Assembly: GCF_030272615.1 (NCBI RefSeq)
Contig: NC_081405.1
Span: 569,593,095-569,657,094, forward strand
Length of the DNA stretch: 64,000 nt
Origin: Cryptomeria japonica
Taxonomy: Eukaryota; Streptophyta; Pinopsida; Cupressales; Cupressaceae
Reading direction: 5' to 3'
Of this stretch, positions 34,332-45,824 are shown one piece after another. The notes below the pieces were generated by a model that worked only from the letters and a program-made list of their open reading frames with translations, was not told the DNA's origin and did not search any database. The translations under genes and the position numbers were made by a program. How positions within the stretch are numbered: the first letter of the stretch is position 1; every line of letters begins with the position of its first letter.

Positions 34332-35728
34332 TGGTTAGGGTTAGGGTTAAGGTTAGTGTTATGGTCAGGGTTAAGGTTTGCATCATGTTTGAGTTAGGTT
34401 TATAATTACGGTTAGGGTTTATGGTTAGGATTATGATCATGGCTAAGTTTTATATCATGGTTAGGGTTAGCATCAATGTTAGGGTTTGGTTTTGGTTTAG
34501 GATTATGGTTAGGGTTAGGGTTTAGGATTAGAATTAGGATTCTAGTCAGGGTTAGGGTTAGGGTTTACTGTCAAGGTTGCAATTAAGTTTAGGATTTACA
34601 TCAAAGTTAGTGTTAGGGTAAGCATAATTCCAATCAGGGTTAGGGTTAGAATTATAACTAGGGGTATGGTTAGGATTAGGATTTGGTTTATGTTTATGTT
34701 TTAGATTAGGGTTAAATTTAGTATTATGGTTAGGGTTAAGGGTCATATCATGGTTAGGGTTATGATTAGGGTTAGGGTTTATGGTTAGGGTTATGGTAAT
34801 GGTTAGGGTGTATATCATGGTTAGGGTTAGCATCTAGGTTAGGGTTTTCTTTTGGTTTAGGATTATGGTGAGCGTTAGGGTTTATGCTTATGATTAGGAT
34901 TATAGTTAGGGTTAAGGTTTATTGTTAAGGTTAAGATTATGGTTAGGTTTTAGTATCGGGGTTACAATTACGTTTAAGGTTTACATCAAAATTAGGGTTA
35001 TGGTCCAATTACATTAAGATTAGGATTAAATTAGTATTAAAGCTCAATTAGGATTAGGATTTGGGCCAGATTAAGGTAAGGAATGGATGAGGATTAAAGT
35101 TCAATTTGGGTTAGGGTTAAGTTTAGGGTAGGATTATTACTAGGGTCAGGGTTTAGGATTAGGGCTAGGTGAGCAATATAATTAGGGTTAGTGTTAGGAT
35201 TATGATTAGGGTTATGGTTTGGGGTTATGGTTTAGCTTATTCTCTATATCATGGTTGGGGTTAAGGTTAGGTTTATGATTATGTTTAGGCTTAGGATCAT
35301 CCACATAGATCGATGCATGTTCAACACTATAAAGGTAGGCCTCTACACTCAACATAGGGTCATAGTTAGGATAATGACCAAGGTTAGGGTTTACATCATA
35401 GCTAGGGTTATGGTTAAGGTAATGGTCATGATTAACATCATGGTAAGGGTTAGGCTTAGGCTTAGGATTATGATTTACATCATGCTTAGGGTTAGGGTGA
35501 GGATTATGGCTAGGGCCAAGGTTTAAGATTAAGGATAGGGTTAGGGTTATGCTTATGATTAGTTTTTAGAGTTAGGAATAAGGATTATTGTTAGAGTTAG
35601 GGTTTAGGGTTAGGTTAGGCTTAAGGTTTAAAGTTATGGTTAGGTTTATGGTTTACATCATGGTTGGGGTTGGAGTTAGGGTTAGGTTACAGTTAGGCCT
35701 AGGGTTATAGTTATGGTTAGGATTACAT
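34332..35728 (+). repeat. Degenerate telomere-like GGTTAG array, left part
   Basis: Dense GGTTAGGGTTAGGGTTA units interspersed with CATCATGGTTA, GGATTATGGTT and TTTACATCA variants. The unit is mostly the 6-base TTAGGG rather than the 7-base TTTAGGG common in plants. A non-repeat stretch of about 50 bases lies at 35291-35345. Frames through it, rich in Val/Arg/Met or Asn/Pro, are artefacts. Confidence 0.9.
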
Positions 35729-35733
35729 ATGGA
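35729..35733. repeat. Copia target-site duplication ATGGA, left copy
   Basis: Repeated at 40448-40452, right after the 3' LTR. Confidence 0.9.
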
Positions 35734-36062
35734 TGTTGAAATGTGGCGACTGATTAGTAAAGTTTTTGTTGATGAAAACCAAAATTGTAATAAAACCCTA
35801 AAAAGGCCGACTTTGTTTGTTGCCCTAAAAATGCATGTTATAAGTGGCTAGGATGCTTAAGGCATTAGAATTCAGATGTACTATTTTTGTTGGATAATAA
35901 GAAAGATTGGACGGCTGTGTATGGTGGACCTAACCCATTATGGGTGAACCATGTTAAATCTCTATGTTATCTATGTCCTGTTTTATTTCTTTATCTTTTG
36001 TATTTAAATCTGCATATAATTGTTAGTTCATATTTGCTTCAGATCTACTTGAAATCCTAACA
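35734..36062 (+). repeat. 5' LTR of the copia element
   Basis: It starts TGTTGAAATGTGGCGACTG and ends GAAATCCTAACA. It is 46 bp longer than the 3' LTR because of one extra segment (around 35770-35815: TTGATGAAAACCAAAATTG..AAAAGGCCGAC). Confidence 0.95.
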
Positions 36063-36064
36063 AT

Positions 36065-36076
36065 TGGTATCAGAGC
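36065..36076 (+). other. Primer-binding site for initiator Met-tRNA (copia)
   Basis: TGGTATCAGAGC, two bases after the 5' LTR. Confidence 0.92.
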
Positions 36077-36122
36077 GAGGTTTCCTATAAATTGGCAAGA
36101 CTTTCAGATTTGAGTGGGAGCA

Positions 36123-36925
36123 ATGGAGGATTCCAAATTCAATGTCAAAAAGTTTAACGACTAGAATTATCCATTATGGAAAATGCAAATGGAGGATTAC
36201 TTGTATCAAAAGGATTTGTGGCAGCCATTAGAAGGAAACGCAAAGAAAGCAACCACAATGTCAAATGAAGAATGGGACGTTTTAGATAGAAAGGCACTGG
36301 GATCCATTCGATTGTGCCTTGCACCGTCTATAGCTTTCAATATAATAGAAGCAAAAACGGCTGTAGATTTGATGGCAACATTGGCTAAGTTGTATGAGAA
36401 ACCCTCAGCTTCGAATAAGGTATTTCTTATGAAGCATTTGTTTAATTTGAAAATGAGTGAGGGAGGATCTGTAGCGGAGCACTTAAATGAATTTAATACA
36501 ATTACCAGTCAATTGTCTTCAGTAAAAATTACTTTTGTAGAAGAGGTTAGGGCTCTCTTGATTTTATGTTCTTTTCCAGAAAGATGGAATAGCTTGGTTA
36601 TGGCTGTAAGTAACTCTGTCTTTGAAAAAACTACTTTGGTATTTGATGATATTGTTGGTGTTATCCTAAGCGAGGAAATGCAAAGGAAAGCACATGTGAG
36701 ACTCCAACATCATCAAGTAGTGTTTTGAATGTGGAGACCAGAGGAAGATCAAAGGAAAGAGGAAAAGGCCCTTGGAATGAGAAGTCATGAGGGAAGTCAA
36801 AGAAAGGACGCTCTCAATCTAGAGGAAAGAAAGATTGTTGGTACTGCAAAAATCCTGGTCATCTAAAGAAAGAGTCTTGGTCTAAAGAAGGAGACAAAAA
36901 TGAAAACGACAGTAAGGAAGCTAAT
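36123..36925 (+). pseudogene. gag: gag (Ty1/copia)
   Basis: MEDSKFNVKKFND, a TAG at 36162 where related Gag proteins have Gln, then NYPLWKMQMEDYL. The UBN2-type Gag core follows: LGSIRLCLAPSIAFNI, LYEKPSASNKVFLMKHL and FNTITSQLSSV. A one-base shift near 36685 leads into ETPTSSSSVLNVETRGRSKE and a zinc knuckle CWYCKNPGHLKKES. The last cysteine of this CCHC is replaced by Ser. Gag would assemble the particle and bind element RNA. Confidence 0.88.
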
Positions 36926-38275
36926 ATTAAAAGTAATAATTTACAAGATGCTTTAATCTTATGTTTGGATAATGTTAATGATTCCTAGGTAATAGATTCT
37001 GGGGCTTCATTTCATGCTACACCCCATAGAAAATATTTTCTATATTATGTTCAAGGTGATTTTGGACAGGTATATTTGGGTGATGATGAGCCCTATCAAA
37101 TTGTTGGAAAAGGAAAGATAAAGATCAAGTTGCAGAATGGTAATGACTGGTTTCTGCAGGAGGTAAGACATGTTCCTAACTTAAGAAGAAATTTAATTTT
37201 TGCAGGGCAACTAGGTAGTGAAGGTTGCATAGTTACCTTCTCATACAGTATCTGGAAGGTCAATAAAGGATCATTAGTAGTAGCTAAAGGTGCGAAGGTA
37301 GGTACATTATATGTGTGTACTGGTAACACTTACTCTACCTTAGCTGGTACAGATAAAGTTACTGTAGGGACAACAACAATAGATGTTGCAAGAACAAATT
37401 CCATAATGTGGCACCATAGGCTTGAGCACATGAGTGAGAAAGGGATGAAAATCCTTCACTCTAAAAATCTATTGGCAGGACTAAAGAAGATTGATTTAGA
37501 GTTCTGTGAAAACTGTGTTTATGGCAAACAGAAAAGAGTCAGATTTCTCAAGGTTGGGAAAGAGAAGAAGAGTGAGAAGTTAGAGCTTGTGCATTCAGAT
37601 GTATGGGGACTGGCTCAGGTATCATCTATTGGTGGCTCTTGTTATTATTAATGAATCAACTAGAAAAACATGGGTATATTTCCTAAAACAAAAATTATAT
37701 GTTTTTGAAACTTTTAAGAAATGGAAAACTTTGGTTGAGAATGAGACAGGAAAAAGGTTGAAGTGTCTCAGATCGGATAATGGAGGTGACTATTGCAGCA
37801 AGGCATTCGAAGATTACGGCTCCTTAAATGGGATTAGAAAGCAGAAGACAGTTCCAAGAACTCCACAAGAAAATGGTGTTTTAGAGAGAATGAATAGGAC
37901 TATCATGGAACGTGCGAGGAGCATGAGATTGCATGCTGGATTGCCCTTACATTTTTGGGCAGATGTTGTACATATTGTTTTCTATTTTATAAATAGAGGA
38001 CCTTCAACCCCTTTGGATGGTGGTATTCTAGAGGAGGCATGGATTGGTAAAAAGGTAAATTATTCTTTTCTACAAACCTTTGGTTGTGAAGCTTTTGTCC
38101 ATGTTGATAAAGAAAATAGAACCAAGCTTGATGCTAAATCTCAAAAATGTACCTTCATTGGATATGGGATAGAAGAATATGGCTATCGGTTATGGGATTT
38201 TGAAAATAAGAAAATAACTAGAAGTAGAGATGTTATATTCAATGAGAAGGTTATGTATAAAGAACAGGTATAAGA
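36926..38275 (+). pseudogene. pol: pol: protease and integrase (Ty1/copia)
   Basis: The protease motif VIDSGASFHATPHRKYF is at 36989, after a TAG at 36986. The GAG-pre-integrase zinc region MWHHRLEHMSEKGMKIL..CENCVYGKQKR is at 37408-37535. Integrase starts LELVHSDVWG. A frameshift near 37650, right after SSIGGSCYY, moves to INESTRKTWVYFLK. It then has LRSDNGGDY and PQENGVLERMNRTIMERA, so the D, D and E of the core are present. TAA at 38271 fits CAA to TAA. Confidence 0.92.
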
Positions 38276-40028
38276 AAAGAAGCATGAATAGGACAAGCAA
38301 GAATATGTGGTGTTGGATGAGATTCCTGAAAATGAAATGCCACAGGTACCTGATGCTCAGCAACAACAGAATGTCCCGCAAACTCCTGCAAGTGTTAGAC
38401 GTTCTATGAGGTCAAGTAGACCCCCTGAAAGATTTTCTCCTTCTTTGTATTTTATATTATTAACTGATTCTGGTGAACCAGAAGAATATGAAGAAGCAAT
38501 GCAGGTGGATGCCAAACAACAGTGGGAGCTAGGCATGAAAGAGGAGATGGACTCCTTGATGAAAAATAAGACTTGGGACTTAGTCCCTTTACCTACAAAA
38601 AAAAGATCCTTGCCTAACAAATGGGTTTATTGGCTGAAGGAGGAGGAAGGAGGTCAGAAAAGATATAAGGCCAGACTTGTGGTAAAAGGTTTTGCATAGA
38701 AAAAGGGTATAGATTATGATGAAATATTTTCTCCAGTTGTAAAAATGACTTCAAGTAGAACTGTACTTAGTCTTGTGGTTGTAGATGATTTACATCTTGA
38801 ACAATTAGATGTGAAAACAGCTTTTCTCCATGGAGATTTGGAGGAGGAAATTTACATATTGCAACCATAGGGATATGAGGTCAAAGGTAAGGAGAACGTG
38901 GTGTGCAGGTTGAAGAAAAGTTTGTATGGCCTAAAGAAAGCACCTCGATAATGGTATTTAAAATTTGATAGTTTCATGGCTGAACATGGTTATCATAGAT
39001 GTCATTCTGATCATTGTGTATATTTTAAGAGATTGGATAATGGCAGTTATATTATCCTATTGCTTTATGTCGATGACATGCTTGTTGTTGGGTCTAACAT
39101 GGAACACATAAATGATGTTAAATATAAATTAGCCAGGTCATTTGCTATGAAGGATTTGGGTGCAGCTAAGGAAATTCTGGGTATGAGGATTACACGAGAT
39201 AGAAAAAATAGAACCTTGAATTTGTCCCAAAGTGAGTATATAAAGAAGGTGTTGAAAAGATTTAACATGCAGGATGCAAAAGCAGTTAGTACACCTTTGG
39301 CTAGTCATTTCAAATTGACTAAGGAGATGTGCCCAAAGGCACAGGAAGAGGTAAAGAAAATGTCTAACATCCCGTATTCATCAGTTGTTGGCAGTCTAAT
39401 GTATGCAATGGTATGCATAAGGCCAGATATTGCACATGCAGTGGGAGTTGTAACCAGGTTTATGAGTAATCCGGGTATGGAACATTGGAATGCTGTGAAA
39501 TGGATTCTTCGGTATTTGAAAGGAACCACTACGAAGGCATTATGTTTCAAAGGATCTAATGTTTCTTTGAGTGGATTTGTTGACTCTGATCTGGTAGGTG
39601 ATATTGATTCATGGAGGAGCACTACAGGGTATGTTTTTACTATAGGGGGAATTGCAGTCAGTTGGATTTCTAGGCTGTAAAAGGTTGTTGCACTTTCAAC
39701 CACTGAAGTTGAGTATGTTGCTACTACAGAAGCCAGCAAGGAGATGATTTGGTTACAATGTTTTCTGGAGGAATTGGGTCAGACATAGGAGGATCGCCCA
39801 TTGTATACAGATAGCCAGAGTGTCATTCATCTTGCAAAGAACTCTACTTTTCATTCAAGGACAAAGCACATTCAGCTTAGGTACCACTTCATCTGGACTG
39901 TTTTAGAGGAGGGTCAGTTACGGCTTGAGAAGATTCACACAAGTGAGAATCCTGTCGATATGTTCATGAAGGCAGTTCCACAGGAGAAGCTGATTTCTTC
40001 ATCAGTTTATGTTGGTCTTCTTGATTGA
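38276..40028 (+). pseudogene. pol: pol: reverse transcriptase and RNase H (Ty1/copia)
   Basis: RT starts at AMQVDAKQQWELGMKEEMDS and KTWDLVPLPTKKRSLPNKW. It continues through [17 protein letters not shown] to the catalytic LLLYVDDMLVVGS (39058), which is intact. RNase H has FVDSDLVGDIDSWRSTTGYV, ALSTTEVEYVATTEASKE and LYTDSQSVIHLAKN. The frame is constant (phase of 38307) with stops at 38697, 38868, 38949, 39678 and 39786. Most sit where relatives have Gln, again C-to-T type. The natural end is TGA at 40026. Confidence 0.93.
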
Positions 40029-40106
40029 TAATTGTGGAATTTATACTAGTTGAGTCCTAGTGTTTTATCCAATGGATGTTGCATGTACAGTGGTGTCATG
40101 TAGTAT

Positions 40107-40168
40107 CAGTCTCCAAGTGGGAGATTGTTCGATGTGGAGCCTAATCAGTCTCCAAGTGGGAGATTGTT
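40107..40168 (+). other. Duplicated polypurine tract before the copia 3' LTR
   Basis: CAGTCTCCAAGTGGGAGATT occurs at 40107 and again at 40146, 39 bases apart. The first copy is followed by TGTTCGATGTGGAGC, which resembles the LTR start TGTTGAAATGTGGCG. The second directly abuts the true LTR. Confidence 0.85.
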
Positions 40169-40447
40169 GAAATGTGGCGACTGATCAGCAAAGTACTTTA
40201 TTTGTTGCCCTAAAAATGCATGTTATAAGTGGTTGGGATGCTTAAGGCATTAGAATATCGATGTATTATATTTCCTCGATAATAAGAAAGATTGGACGAC
40301 TGTGTATGGTGGACGTAACCCATTCTGGGTGAACCACGTTAAATCTTTGTGTTATCTATGTCCTGTTTTATTTCTTTATCTTTTGTATTTAAATCTACAT
40401 ATAATTGTTAGTTCATATTTGCTTTAGATCTGCTTGAAACCCCAACA
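40165..40447 (+). repeat. 3' LTR of the copia element
   Basis: 283 bp, TGTTGAAATG..CCCCAACA, colinear with the 5' LTR except for the 46-bp segment and scattered substitutions. Confidence 0.95.
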
Positions 40448-40452
40448 ATGGA

Positions 40453-43240
40453 TAGGGTTAGGGCTTACATCATGGTTAGGGTTAGGGTTAAGGGTTAGTT
40501 TTACAACTAATGTAAGTGTTTATATCATTGTTAAGGTTAGGGTTAGGATTTGCATCATAGTTAGGGTTAAGATTATGATTATCGTTAGGGTTAGGATTAT
40601 TACTTGGGTTTGGGTTTAAGGTTTAGGTTATAGATAGATTTAGGGTTATAATTATGGTTATGATTAGGGATAGCATACACATCATGGTTAGGATTATCGA
40701 TAGGATTAGTTGTAGGGTTATTTTTAGGGAAATGGCTATCCAACCCCTAGGATGCACCAAGATATCAATACCCTTCATATATCATTAATACATTGTAATA
40801 GATGTTTGCTACATCCTAAGGGTTGTATAGCCAAATATTCCCTATTTTTAGGGTTAGGGTTTAAGGTTATGATTAGGTTAGGTTAGGGTTAGGATTAGGA
40901 TTATGATTAGGGTAATGGTTTAGAATTATAGTTAGGAGTATGGTAAAAGTTTTGGTTTACATCATGGTCCAGGTTCGGGTTAGAATCAAGGTTAGGATTA
41001 TAGTTAGGGTTATGGTTTACATCACGATTAGGATCAGACATAAGGACTAGTGTTAGGATTATTGTTAGTGTTTACATCACAGTTAGGATTAGGTTTAGGG
41101 TTAGGGTTATGGTTAGGATTTACATCATGGTTAGAGTTATTGTTAAGATTATGGATATGGTTAAGACCTAGGAGTATGGTTAGGTTTAAGGTTCAAATCA
41201 TGGTTAGGGTTAGGTTTAGTTTTAGGGTCTGGGTTATAGTTAGGTTTAGGGTTATAACTATAGTTATTGTTACGATTTTGATTTACATCTTGATTAGGGT
41301 TAGGGTTAGTCTTAGGATTTGGGTTACAGTTAGGTTTAGGGTAATAATTATGGTTATTGATAGGGTTTTGATTTACATCTTGATTAGAGTTAGGGTTAGC
41401 ATTAGTATTAGGGTTAAGGTGTCAGGTTGGGGTTGTATAACAATTAGGGTTATGGGTTACATTAGCATAAAGATTCAATTATTGTTGAGGTTCAATTAAG
41501 TTTAGATTAAGGATGGGGTCAAGGTTAGGTTTGGTTTAGGGTCAAGGTTAGTACAGGATTAGGGTTTAGATTCAAGGTAGGGTTTATCATGAGAAGGGTT
41601 AATTTTAGGTTTAGGTTATCATAAGAGTTAAATTATAGTTATGGCTATAGTTCAATTAGGATTATAATTAGTGTTGTAATTAAATGACATCAAGGTTAGA
41701 GTTAAATTATATTAATGTTCAATTAATATTAGGATTTGGGCTATATTAGGGTTAGGATTAGATTAGGCTTAGAGTTCAATTAGGTTTGGAGTTCAATTGG
41801 GGTTTGGGTTAAGTTTAACAATATTGTTTAATTATGATTACAACTAAATTAGGATTAGGGTTAATTTTAGAGATAGGGTTCAAGTTGTATTTAGGGTTTA
41901 ATTCCAAGGTTAGAATTAAGTTTAGGATTAAGTTATGGTAGGTTTCAATATGGTAAGATTATGTTTAGGGTAAAGGATATGATACAATTATGGTTACTAA
42001 TATAGTATAATGCTTGGGGTAAGGATTGGGGTTCAATTAGATTTAGTGTTAGGTTTAGGCCTATGGTTCAATAAGGAATAAAGTTAGTATTACAATTTAT
42101 TTAGGGTTTAATTAGGGTTAGTGTTAGTGTTAGGATTCAAAAAGGGTTAGGGTTTGAGAATAAAGCTTGGTTCCAAGGATAGGATTATATAATAAAGCTT
42201 GATTTTAAGGTATGGTAATGGTTTAATTAGGGTTTTGTTAGCATAAATTTTAAATTAGGCTTAGTTTTCAATTAGGTTTAAATTAGCAATATTGTCAAGG
42301 TTATAAGTTGGATTATGGTAAGTTTTTAATTATAGTTAGAGCTAGTATTAGAGTTCAATTAGGGTTAGAATTAGGACTGAAATTCAATTAGGGTTAGGGT
42401 TTGGGCTAGAATTTAATTGGGATTAGGGTATATTTAAGGTTAGGGTTCATATTAGGGTTGGGATTCAATTAGTGTTAGATAAAGGTTTAAGTTTTATGTA
42501 GGTTTTAATTCTATGGTTAGAGTTATGCACATGTTTAGATTGAGGTTGGCATTCAATTAGAGATATTAGGGTTAAGGGTTAAAAGGTTATAGTTAATTAA
42601 AGTTACGATTCAATTATGATTAGGATTTGATTATCGAAAGGGTTTAATTATAATTAGGGTTAGGATTAGAGTTAAATTAGCACTAAATTAGGTTTAGAGC
42701 TCAAATAAGGGTTTAATTATAGTTGGGGTTAGTATTAGATTTCAATTAGGGTTATAATTAGGCTTATAATTCAATTATATTATGATTAGAGTTAAGTGAG
42801 AATTAAAATTTAATTAGGCTTAGGGTTTGGATTAGAATTTAATTAAGATTAGGGTTTATTTTAGGGTTTCAAATGTTGGAAATGTTTAATTCCAGGGTTA
42901 TAGTTAGGTTTAGGGTTAGGTTATGACCAATTTTCAACTAATCTAGTAAGATTAGGTTTAGGGTTAAGGTTACACTACAATTAGGGTTAGTGTTGTAGTA
43001 TAATTCTTGGTGTAAGGATAATGATTCAATTAGAATTAGTGAGGGTTAGGAATAGGGTTTAATCAAGTCAGATTTAGTTCTAGGGTTCAAGTAGGGTTAG
43101 GGTTCAATTTAGGATTAGGACACAATTTTGGTTAGTTTAGGGTTCAAGTTGTAGGTAGGGTTTAATTTTAGGGTTAGGGTTAAGTATAGGGTTAAGCTTC
43201 CATTATGATAAGATTAGGTTTTTTGTTTAAGGTTATGCTA
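40453..43240 (+). repeat. Degenerate telomere-like GGTTAG array, right part
   Basis: This continues the array interrupted at 35733. From about 41480 the character changes: GGTTCAATTAGGGTTAG and ATTAGGATTAG units dominate and pure GGGTTA runs become shorter. No genes. Confidence 0.9.
40726..40843. mobile_element. 118-bp MITE-like insertion in the telomere-like array
   Basis: Left end AGGGAAATGGCTATCCAACC and right end GGTTGTATAGCCAAATATTC.CCT are inverted repeats of about 37 bp. Both flanks read ATTTTTAGGG, so a target duplication exists, though its exact length (6-10 bp) is ambiguous because the terminus itself starts AGGG. An 8-bp duplication would fit a hAT-type MITE. Confidence 0.75.
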
Positions 43241-44259
43241 CAATTAGGTTTACTATTGTAGGATAATGCATTCATAAAACTTATTATTATTTTCTTATGT
43301 AATATTAAAAAAATCTTCATTATTATGTACTTATGATTTTTTTCAATATTTCATATGTTTATGAAATGAAATTCGAAAAAACAAAGACATTATAAAACAT
43401 ATTAAAATTTATTATAATAAAAATAACCTTATAATATAAATTTAAAATATACACATTTTTCAAAACTTTAAATTTTCTTTTAATAAAAATTATCTTCATT
43501 GTAACATTTATTCTAGCCCTAAACTTAATAAAATTAAAAACTAACCCTATTCCTAATGCAACCCTAACCCTAACTATAATTATACCAAAATCTTACTTAA
43601 ATGCTATTAAACCCTAACCTTATTAAACCAAAATTTTAATTGAGGGTTTAACCTTTTCCAAAATAATTTGAAATATTTAATTAAATTTTAAAAGAATATC
43701 TAAATAATAAAAAAAAAAATATATTATACATGATTATTATTTGAACCTTTTAAAAATTTAAGTATTTTAGTTAAAAATTTGTAGAAAACTATTTAAATGG
43801 AACTAATTTTTTAAATTTTAATACAAATAAATTTATTCAAACTCAACTAAGAGATAAATAAGATATAAATCTTTTTGTTGATCTTTGTAAATAAGATAAA
43901 TAAGATATGATTAAAATTTAGAAACATAAAAGATCTTTTTGATGATGTTTCAAACTTGAAAACTAAAATGTAATTTTGGTTGTTTTAATTTAGAAACATT
44001 ATATTTTTAATCTAAAACATATAAAATATTTTTGATATTTCTAAATTGAAAATTAAGATTCTTTCGTTCTTTTTCTTATCAAAATATTGCTTTTATTTTT
44101 AATATTAAAATTATTTTCTTCATTTTTCTATTAGAATATTTATTTTATTTTATTATTCTCTCAAAAAAAAATCAAATTATTTTTATGAAACTAAGATGAA
44201 TCTAGTAAATATTTACATAGATTATCTATATGTCATTCCCTAATCACTCAACTAAGATT
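43241..44259. other. AT-rich stretch with telomere-like units in inverted orientation
   Basis: At about 43505-43665 the motifs are AACCCTAACCCTAAC-type, the complement of the array to the left. The rest is AT-rich with no coding frame. Confidence 0.7.
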
Positions 44260-45767
44260 GAAAAAAATATATGATCTAAATAAAGACATAAATTTCATCA
44301 ATGTGTGCAATCAAATATGTCTTATCACTGATATTCAAGTGAAAGATATCACCTTTAGTTTGATTACCAGTTGCAATTTCTAAACCAGTTTTATTCATGA
44401 TTTTGCATTTTCCATTCTTGAATTATAATTGAAATCCTTTTCCCACTAACTGACTAACACTCAAAAGATTATGCTTTAAACCTTCAGCATAATAAACATT
44501 GTCAGTATTATGCTTACCATCCAAAGATATAGTGCCTCTTCCTTTTATTAAACAAGCTTTATCATCTCCAAATCTTACTAGACCTCCATTAATTTCCTGT
44601 AATGACAAGAATTTGATTTTATCACCAGTCATATGATGGGAGCATCTACTATCAATTCCATTCATCTTTTTCTTCAATTTTTGCTGCTAATGCTTGTTCT
44701 ACGGGTTTGATATTAGGTGTCGGTGGATATTTTTTTAATGCAACAAATGCCCATCCACTATCTATTGGATCTTCATCTGAATCATCTGTAACACCTTCAT
44801 TTGCATAGTAACATGACTTATCTTTGTTTTTCTTAAATTTGTATCTTTGATATTTAGGGTTAGGCTTATATGTTCTCTTTGCTTCCTCTCTTAGTCTTGC
44901 ATGTCTATCAGTACACCTAGAAGCCATATGACCAACTTTATCGCAATTAAAACATTTGAAAGGTGCTTTACCTTCATACTTACTCCCTGCTAGACCTTTA
45001 GGCATCTTCTTTGCAAATAGTGCTTCAAGTTCTTCAAGTTCTTCATTTTCTCCCTTGATATCTTCAAGTTCTTTTGCATAAAGTGCTTTCCAATCAGATT
45101 TGTCAGATGATGATGATGATGCTTTGAAAGCTATATCACTTTTTACTATCGCAACAAGACCAAATTCTTTAAGCTCAAATGCTCAAAGTTTTCCAACCAA
45201 AGTATCTCTAGAAACTGAAATATTAGGCATTGTTCTCAATTCATTAATAGTTGTCACTTCCATTTTGTAAGCCAGTGGAAACGCTATTAAAAATTTAAAA
45301 ACAATTTCATCTTCAGTTAAAGATCCTCCACAACATTGTATTCCTAAAATGATTTCATTAACTCTTTCCATAAATCCAAAAATTATTTTATCCTCTTCCA
45401 TTTTTAAATTTTCATACCTGACCCGGTAACATTCCAGTTTTACAATTTTGACAGTGGCATCTCCTTCATTCAATGTTTCCAGTTTATCCCAAATAGTTTT
45501 TGTAGTAGATCGGTCTGATAATCCCATGATTTGCTGATCTGATAATGCGCTCAAAAGTACTTCTCTTTCTTTGCAATCATTCTTCAAGTCTTTAGCCAAT
45601 GTTGGTGGATGAAGGTGATTCGGAGTAGGACCAACATAGCCATTCTTTGTAACCTCCCATATATCTCTTCCAATGCAGTTTAGATGTGTTTCCATTTTAA
45701 TCTTCCATGTACCATAGTTAGCTCTATCAAGTTTAGGAATTTCCTTCCTGAAGATATTTGTTGCCAT
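44260..45767 (-). pseudogene. gag: Ty1/copia gag and protease fragment, minus strand
   Basis: Reading leftwards, MATNIFRKEIPKLDRANYG..WKIKMETHL, LSDRSTTKTIWDKLETLNEG and FMERVNEIILGIQ form the UBN2-type Gag. A stop at 45183 is followed by a coiled acidic linker. The zinc knuckle CFNCDKVGHMASRC is intact (44946-44905). The frame shifts near 44655. The protease region reads GIDSRCSHHMTGDKIKFLSL, with Arg where the family has the active-site Gly of DSG, then NVYYAEGLKHNLLSVSQLVG. The element is cut off near 44260, before integrase. Confidence 0.88.
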
Positions 45768-45810
45768 AAGATCTCCTCAAGCTATTAGGCTTCTGCAAAA
45801 ACATGACTAG

Positions 45811-45822
45811 GCTTTGATACCA
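45811..45822 (-). other. Primer-binding site of the minus-strand copia element
   Basis: TGGTATCAAAGC on the minus strand, two bases inside the LTR. It fits initiator Met-tRNA with one change (AAAGC for AGAGC, common in copia elements). Confidence 0.85.
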
Positions 45823-45824
45823 AT

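Larger units (their letters stand above)
35734..40447 (+). mobile_element. Complete Ty1/copia retrotransposon
   Basis: 4714 bp with LTRs of 329 and 283 bp, a Met-tRNA primer site, gag, protease, integrase, RT and RNase H in copia order, a polypurine tract and an ATGGA duplication. It is inserted in the telomere-like array. Frameshifts and stops make it non-autonomous. Confidence 0.95.

Noticed and set aside
34558-41499. Frames in the GGTTAG arrays (Asn/Pro-rich or Val/Arg-rich)
   Set aside because: Translation of telomere-like repeats; no codon or domain evidence.
34332-43240. A true chromosome end
   Set aside because: Units are too degenerate, retrotransposons sit inside, and unrelated sequence continues for 20 kb beyond.
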